Shown here: piece after piece, positions 59,401 to 64,000 of the stretch
How positions within the stretch are numbered: the stretch's first letter is position 1
Layout: each line of letters opens with the position of its first letter
From: Pycnopodia helianthoides
Taxonomy: Eukaryota; Echinodermata; Asteroidea; Forcipulatida; Asteriidae
DNA: 64,000 nt
Direction of reading: 5' to 3'
NCBI GenBank assembly: GCA_032158295.1
Contig: CM063254.1
Span: forward strand, 7,792,614-7,856,613
Translations under genes and position numbers: made by a program
Notes under the pieces: model-generated
What the model was told of the DNA's origin: nothing
What the model saw: only the letters and a program-made list of their open reading frames with translations
Database searches by the model: none

Positions 59401-62400
59401 CAACAAGTCTTTACTTTTACACAAAGAAGGCCGAAGCCAGAGGACGCCCTCTCTGGCGAGCGGGTTTCCCCGAGCGACCCTCAGGAGCAGCCAGCAGTGG
59501 AGTTGTGCTGGCGCCCCTACCGGTCGATCGGGACCGTCGCTACACTGCTCCCTCCTACTAGGACCCTGCTTGTCCAGCGAAGCAACCCCTTTACAACAAC
59601 AAAATAGAAACAACAGAACGTTTTAACAAAGGGGGAAAACTTGGGGAGTTGGTCGTGACGGTGGCGGGGGTACTGGCAGGGGTCCTCGATGAATGTCGCC
59701 GCAACCTGGGTGCTGTTTTCCGCAGGAGAGGCTGGTCGGGCGGCGCTCTCCGTCTTGGTGCTGTCATCCGTAGGGGAGACGGGATGGGCGGCGCTCTCCG
59801 TCTTGGTGCTGTCATCCGTAGGGGAGACGGGATGGGCGGCGCTCTCCGTCTGAGTGCGTTTATCCGTAGGGGAGACGGTTCGGGCGGCGCTCTTCGTATG
59901 GGTGCTGTTATCCGTAGGGGAGACGTGTCGGGCGGCGCTCTTCGTCTAAGTGCTGTTATCCGTAGAGGAGAGACGGGTCGGGCAGCGCTCTCCTTCTGAG
60001 TGGTGTTATCCGCCTGAAATGATGGTGTGGTGAAAACGTGTTGGTGGAATTGCCTCGCCGTTCGGCCAGGTATCTGGAGTGTCTGTGTCTTCTGTTCCAC
60101 CAGAAGGGGTCCTGGGGGGAGCAACCCTCCACCGCTTGGGGAGATGGTGTCGGAGGCCACTCCAAGGGTGTTGGTCTTCTTCGTCCGGTGTTGTCGGTTT
60201 GTTGAAGGTCGCCTCCGAAGGTGTGGTGGGGAGGGAGACGGAGATCATTCCTGGCTTATCTCACGCTTGGTTGGATGGAATGGTTGGAGGGCGTTTCGAG
60301 TGGTGGCGAACCTCCCCCCACTTCATCAGCTCATCGTCCAGTGCTGAATCGCTGGCTGTGCGTCTAGTACGTCTCCTGTTACTCCAACTCCGGGATGGGT
60401 CCGAGTGGATCCATGAATCCAGCTAGCATGAGTCGGTGCAGTGGGGCTGCTCTCAATGAAGAATGTCTCAAGCGTGGGTGCGTGTCGGACGGGACGGCTC
60501 CGAGGGGATCCGTGCGTCCGACGTAGATGTGTACGCAGCGTGGGGCTGCTCTGAATAATGTGTGTCTGGTGTGTGATTGCGTGTTGGACGGGATGGCTCC
60601 GAATGGATCCGTGCGTCCGACGTAGATGTGTACGCAGCGTGGGGCTGCTTTGAATAATGTGTGTCTGTTGTGTGAAGGCGTGTCGGACGAGGCGGCTCCG
60701 AGTTGACCCGTGCGTCCGATGTAGATGTCTAACCGGCTTGGGGCTGCTTTGAATAATGTGCGTCAGGTTGTACTCACACAAGCTGGGCTGAGCCATCTAT
60801 CCCAGGCGCTTCTGTAACGCGGAACTATACAATTCCAGTTGGTACTGTACGCCCTGCAACAGCGCCCCCACCGAACAACCCTAATCCGAGGGGTACTGCC
60901 GTGACCATGTGAATCTACTCTGCTATGCGTGTGAGTAGAAGTTAAATCAGAATTATACCCATCTGACCTGACCTCCCCACCTCTTGAGAAAGATGGCTCC
61001 GACGGGGAGCAAGTTAATCCCGTTGATTTTAATAAAGAAAACAGAGCTGGAAGCATGAGTCCCACTAACCAACCCATCGTAATGACTGGTGCCTTCGTCC
61101 TGGCCTAGCCCTACGAGCATTTCCCCACGCCCAGCCAGGCCTGACAGTCCCCAAGACCCCCATAAAATCTATGGGGATAAAACTTCTCCTTTGTCCTCTG
61201 TTCCCTCGAAGGACAACAAATCATCAACAGCGATGAATGATCGCCGGCTCGGGGAGCCAGTCTGGCCTCCCCACTGGCACCCATCGTCTCCTGCCTGTGG
61301 AGAGTCCAATGCTACACTACCCTGGCATGGCCTCGTGTGTTCAGCATTCCAGAAATAACACGAATTTACCTTCTTGTCCGGTTCTCTTAAGTATCCCACT
61401 GCTGCCACCTATGTAGCGTTGACCGGGGTTGAGATGTACACAACTTTAAATGACACAAGAATACTAGTAACCGGCTTTTCTGTCCCTTTTTCCGGAGCTT
61501 TATTTTACTCAACAAGTCTTAACTTTTACACTAAGAAGAAGGCCGACGCCCTCTCTGGCGAGAGGGTTTCCCCGATCGACCTGCAGGAGCCGCCAGCAGT
61601 GGAGTCAGGTTGATCGGCACCGTCGCTACACTATGTTCAGTACGCATAATAACACTGGGATGCACGACATCAACACCATAGCCACTGCTTGTGCTTGATG
61701 CCCAGGGAAATGCCATGTCTAGTACCTTTAAAACACAGCCTGCATATATTGCACTGTGATGGCTGTGTGTTTTTTTGCACCAGTATTCTACACACGGTCG
61801 ACACCATTGATCTACATTATACTGACTGGATAGGACAACTGCGCGTAAATGTGGCGAATGCGCGTTTGCGAGTGGGGCGTTTGAATTTAAATGGCGAGGC
61901 GGCGCACGAGTCTGCATGCAACGCAAATAAATGATTTTTCGGGGTCATGGAAAAATATTATTTCGTTTTTCCCCGTATTTAAATGTTTCGTTATGTAAAA
62001 CAAAGCATGACACCGTAGTCAAACACAAGTTTTATGCTGCAAATATGGTGCGGTAGGTTGCTCTTCTTCAGGAGCTTATGTACGGACGAGAAAATCAGAT
62101 TTCCTTTCACAGGTAAGTGGTGTATTCTGCTAAAAAAAACAAAACACTGACACATATTTTATATTACTTGGTCATGCTGTTTTCAAAATAGTGTTTTAGG
62201 CCTGTATAAAATTTTGTTATATACAAACTTCAATATTTTATATAGGTGTTTGGGCCAACAAGGGCGAACACCTTTTGTTTGGGTTTTGTTTTTCTGTGTA
62301 GGTTTAAACTTCAATGCTCAATGAACTAAATTAAATTTGATAGAATTTAAAGTTGTTAATTGTTTTTGTTTTTGACATTTTCTCGTGATTGCCTGTCTGA

Positions 62401-63860
62401 ATTTTGTAGGAATAATTTCATTGGCAGACTGAACCTCTACGTTACGTTTTCCTGATTATAGTCTTCCCTTCTCTATATCTATTTTACGTTTTAGTGTTTC
62501 TGTTTCGTGTGTAACTAATTAAATTTCTGATAAGATTAATACACAGTTATGGTTTCTTCAGTTTTAATTTCCATGTGGTAACTATCCAACTTTCTAATTG
62601 TAAGTATGAAACAAATGGAGCTAAACTGGTTCCTTCTTGAAAAAAAGTTATCGTTTTGTATTGAATAAACCACTATCTATGTGCGAGAGTCTTGTTTATT
62701 TATTAAACGGTCACATTAGTCACAATTAAACTTATTCCAAGGCCTTACAAATTTATTGGTTTTTAAGATTGAACTTTGAAGTTTTCTAATGTGCTTGATA
62801 CTTTAAAACAAATATGCGTTCATGCTCTAGGCCTATATAAAATGATTGATGAAATATCAATCTAGATTAAGAAGAAACTCTCTCAAAAAAGAAAATTATT
62901 CTAAACAAATGATATTAATTTTACACTTTAACTTCTACATGCTCTTCATCACTACTAGTACTTCCCTACTGCATGCTTGAGGCGCTGCATGCTGGGACCG
63001 CTGCGCTTGCGCACTTTCACGCAAATACCCCTTTCAGCGACTACGCGCTTAGCCATAACAGCGATCATCGAACGTGCACAAGAATGCGCTGAGTTGTCCT
63101 TTCCAGTCAGTATAATCTGCCGTTCCGCCCCGTATTGTTTCCTTTGGTTACACCAACCAACTAAGGATTTAAAATGATTGTTTTCTCTTCAAATTAACCA
63201 ATTATATACTGATTTATTTATTTCAGAAAGGTAGGTAGCCAACAAGTTAAACCATAAAACTTGTTGGCTACCAACCTTTCTGAAATAAATAAATCAGTAT
63301 ATAATTGGTTATTTTGAAGAGCAAAAACTCATTTTAAATCCTTAAAAGATATTCTGGATAAGGGGCAAGGAGTAAAACCTAAAATAAAATTGTAACTGCA
63401 GGTAAAGAACTTTGTTTAAATTAAATGTGTTTTGTTTTGTCATTTCCAATTATAATTTTCCGACATTTGGTTTAAATCAATGTTTAAACAAGTGACTCTT
63501 GACTCAGACTCGGACTTGGACTCGAAACAGGTGACTCGACTACAACACTGGTTAAATGTAATTCTAGATAATTATATCCCTGATTGTTGCACAAATTCCC
63601 ACTGATTACAATATGCAAATGTTGGCAGCTCTGCCAAACTCTCTAATAAAATCTTCTAAAACAATAACTTTCTTTAGGCTGCATTTACTACCAAAGCTTG
63701 GATCATCACCAGCGGTTTTAATCGGGGTGTGCCTAAGATTGTAGGAAGTGCCGTGCAATCCACTCACATCCGGGACTGGATCTCCAATGCCAACAAAAAT
63801 GTAAAGAAAGGGGCAGATAGACCCAAACTGGTCTGCCTGGGGCTTGCACCATGGGGAAAC
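50464..63860 (+). CDS. TRPM-family cation channel, N-terminal part (continues beyond window)
   Basis: TRPM proteins are large tetrameric cation channels with a cytosolic N-terminal SLOG-like (LSDAT) homology region. Exons seen: 50464-50661, 52562-52650, 56452-56634, 58511-58675 and 63678-63860. The first ATG follows an in-frame TAG at 50428. Family marks: GAWLATTFKKKQCVQYVADP (the WI..TFKKREC-type start), CFCGQPQDAH, TDAFGEI, FVRLSD, PQLVISLTGGE, KAWIITSGFNRGVPKIVG and LGLAPWG, in the order expected of TRPM N-termini. Exons 1-2, 2-3 and 4-5 join in phase. Exon 3 ends in phase 2 at its best donor while exon 4 starts in phase 0, so either a weaker donor at 56639 is used or a micro-exon is missing between them. 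Which TRPM subfamily cannot be told from this part; the pore and C-terminal enzyme domain, if any, are outside the window. Confidence 0.88.
50781..51500. mobile_element. Longer copy of the AGGAACATTACAG MITE with an extra internal segment
   Basis: Matches 54272-54657 on both sides but has about 330 additional bases (about 50955-51285) whose ends, GACCATGTGA and TCACATCGTC, are inverted with one mismatch. In TRPM intron 1. Confidence 0.7.
51640..51775 (-). repeat. SINE-B fragment, reverse orientation
   Basis: TTGCTCAAGGACACAAGTGT and GATGGGCTCGAACCC. Confidence 0.65.
52113..52412. repeat. MITE of the AAAGGCCCTGTACACTATTGG type
   Basis: Starts TTTAAAGGCCCTGTACACTA and ends GTGTAAAATACCTTTAAA; shares TTTTCTCGTGACC and TTGAGCTCAAACTTTCAC-like words with the AGGAACATTACAG MITEs. 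Confidence 0.6.
53645..53800 (-). repeat. SINE-A copy
   Basis: Minus-strand tail GGGAAACTGACTGGGTAAAT then TCGCTCTACCAACTGAGC, the complemented A-box. Confidence 0.75.
53819..54028. mobile_element. Palindromic MITE with AATTCGTT/AACGAATT modules
   Basis: Inverted ends TACGAAAGCCCAATCGT with flanking AGTAAT (53813-53818 and 54029-54034). The interior is a series of AACGAATT/AATTCGTT palindromes including AATTACTAATTCG. It is inserted in the tail of a SINE-A copy. Confidence 0.85.
54035..54245 (+). repeat. SINE-A copy
   Basis: AAGATGGCTCAGTTGGAAGAG, a damaged B-box and the CAGTTAGTTTCCCTTGCGG tail. With 53645-53800 and the MITE between them it makes a roughly 600-bp inverted arrangement. Confidence 0.7.
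54272..54657. mobile_element. MITE with AGGAACATTACAGAATTGGT ends
   Basis: Flanked by TTAA (54268-54271 and 54658-54661). The ends AGGAACATTACAGAATTGG and CCAATTCTGTAATGTGCCT are inverted. In TRPM intron 2. Confidence 0.8.
54670..55975. other. A/T-rich TRPM intron 2 segment without recognised features
   Basis: Only short open frames; no family motifs, repeats or splice-bounded exons were recognised. Confidence 0.5.
56003..56120. mobile_element. Small palindromic MITE with CCGGGCGG modules
   Basis: Inverted ends TATGGAAGTGTATATAGGA and its complement ending TTCCGTA. The interior has two CCGGGCGGATTACTATTCCG units. No clear target duplication was found. Just downstream (56130-56320) lies an A-rich run with repeated GTCGCCGC words. 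Confidence 0.7.
56130..56320. repeat. A-rich repeat with GTCGCCGC words
   Basis: Irregular alternation of poly(A) runs with GTCGCCGC, TTGCCGCC and GGCGACGC words, next to the palindromic element at 56003-56120. Confidence 0.6.
56690..57270. repeat. 18-bp minisatellite in TRPM intron 3
   Basis: About 32 units of AGAATCAAGATAAGGTAC with frequent one- or two-base deletions, starting about 60 bases after the exon 3 donor. Confidence 0.92.
57545..57680 (-). repeat. Worn SINE-A copy
   Basis: CCTGTCAACTGAGCTAGCCC and GGCGGTCTCCCTATTGTGTG match the complemented SINE head and 5' flank. Confidence 0.55.
58848..58935. repeat. Left half of a repeat split by the hAT insertion
   Basis: Resembles 18105-18305 and 41550-41695 (TGATTCTGCAG-like start, TATTATGTTGAATGTAACTC-like middle). 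The right half continues at 63551-63640 and ends GTTGGCAGCTCTGCC. Confidence 0.7.
59712..60000. repeat. 48-bp tandem repeat, six units, inside the LTR element
   Basis: Six units each contain a TCCGTAGGGGAGACGG-like core and GGCGGCGCTCT. The 48-bp period is a multiple of three, so all frames stay open and produce Pro/Arg-rich open frames; coding is not supported. Confidence 0.8.
60480..60765. repeat. ~99-bp tandem repeat, three units, inside the LTR element
   Basis: Three units share GTGCGTCCGACGTAGATGT and GGGGCTGCTTTGAATAATG words. Confidence 0.75.
63161..63344. repeat. Near-perfect inverted repeat with ~88-bp arms
   Basis: Left arm about 63161-63250 and right arm about 63258-63344 surround a very short spacer. 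Arms include TAAGGATTTAAAATGA, ACCAATTATATACTGA and AGCCAACAAGTT with few mismatches. It lies near the right end of the hAT-type insertion. Confidence 0.85.
63551..63640. repeat. Right half of the repeat split by the hAT insertion
   Basis: Continues the 58848-58935 repeat after the 8-bp target duplication, ending GATTACAATATGCAAATG then TTGGCAGCTCTGCC. Confidence 0.7.
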
Positions 63861-64000
63861 GTAAGTGACAATCATCAGCTTCTGACCAAGATGGGCAAGG
63901 TAAGAAGAGAGGGTATTGGAGGTAAAATGGGACGAAGATGTTGTAGGTGTTCGTAGCATAGCGCGCAACACATCTTGTTTTTGTTCGTTTTTTTATTTTC

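Larger units (their letters stand above)
59300..61630 (-). mobile_element. Non-autonomous LTR retrotransposon
   Basis: Two similar direct repeats, 59300-59544 and 61412-61630, have TG...CA ends (TGTAG...CTACA) and share most of their length with small indels. Read on the - strand, a likely primer-binding site GGTGGCAGCAGTGGGA, tRNA-Leu-like by recollection, follows the LTR at 61412, and a purine-rich AGGAGGGAGCA tract precedes the other LTR. The 1.87-kb interior carries no gag or pol; it is made largely of tandem repeats. No clean target duplication was found. Confidence 0.8.
58936..63550. mobile_element. hAT-type insertion (4.6 kb), non-autonomous as seen
   Basis: Flanked by a perfect 8-bp direct repeat GTTAAATG (58928-58935 and 63551-63558). 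It starts CAGCGTTG and ends CAACACTG, hAT-like termini, followed inward by many GACTCG/GAGTC words at both ends. The 8-bp duplication fits hAT transposition. No hAT transposase was recognised inside. About half of it is a nested LTR element (59300-61630). It interrupts an older repeat in TRPM intron 4. Confidence 0.85.

Noticed and set aside
59591..60796. Minus-strand Pro/Arg-rich frames (up to 189 residues)
   Set aside because: Produced by 48-bp and 99-bp tandem repeats whose period is a multiple of three; no domain or start context.
62977..63177. Possible hAT transposase fragment
   Set aside because: A 66-residue frame with no hAT dimerisation or zinc-finger motif.

Overview
This window is a gene-poor, repeat-rich stretch of an animal nuclear genome. 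Multi-exon genes with GT-AG introns, poly(A) signals, tRNA-derived SINEs, many palindromic MITEs and minisatellites rule out a prokaryote. The protein sequences and the repeat style suggest a marine deuterostome invertebrate, most likely an echinoderm such as a sea star. That assignment is inference; no species could be fixed from the sequence alone.

Layout, all host genes on the + strand: (1) 861-13487 is the 3' half of exportin-7 (XPO7), 13 exons whose phases all join cleanly; two of its introns carry U12-type (minor spliceosome) signals, one of them with unusual AT-AA ends. (2) 13488-20190 is intergenic, with a 50-bp minisatellite, a C-rich repeat, MITEs and a hammerhead-like motif. (3) 20191-42452 is a complete 12-exon PUF60 gene (splicing factor: two RRMs plus a C-terminal UHM). 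Intron 1 contains a foldback element, a duplicated palindrome-rich block and a complete piggyBac transposon (23430-27530) with TTAA target sites, matching termini and an intact two-exon transposase. Intron 3 begins with a 67-bp hairpin-forming minisatellite. (4) 42453-50463 is intergenic, with a short piggyBac MITE, palindromic elements and a decayed Ty3/gypsy fragment. (5) 50464-63860 holds the first five recognised exons of a TRPM-family ion channel gene that runs off the right edge. Its introns hold palindromic MITEs, an 18-bp minisatellite and a 4.6-kb hAT-type insertion with a perfect 8-bp target duplication, inside which lies a non-autonomous LTR retrotransposon.

The three host genes do not form a known pathway: nuclear transport, splicing and ion channel. 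Transposons supply most of the structure. The most notable observations are the AT-AA U12 intron in XPO7, the apparently intact piggyBac inside PUF60 with related MITEs nearby, a set of three palindromic elements (46206-46557, 53819-54028, 56003-56120) sharing a TACG(G/A)AAG-like end and an ATTACTA spacer while their palindromic cores differ, and the nested hAT/LTR insertion whose empty site is shown by sister repeats in this window.
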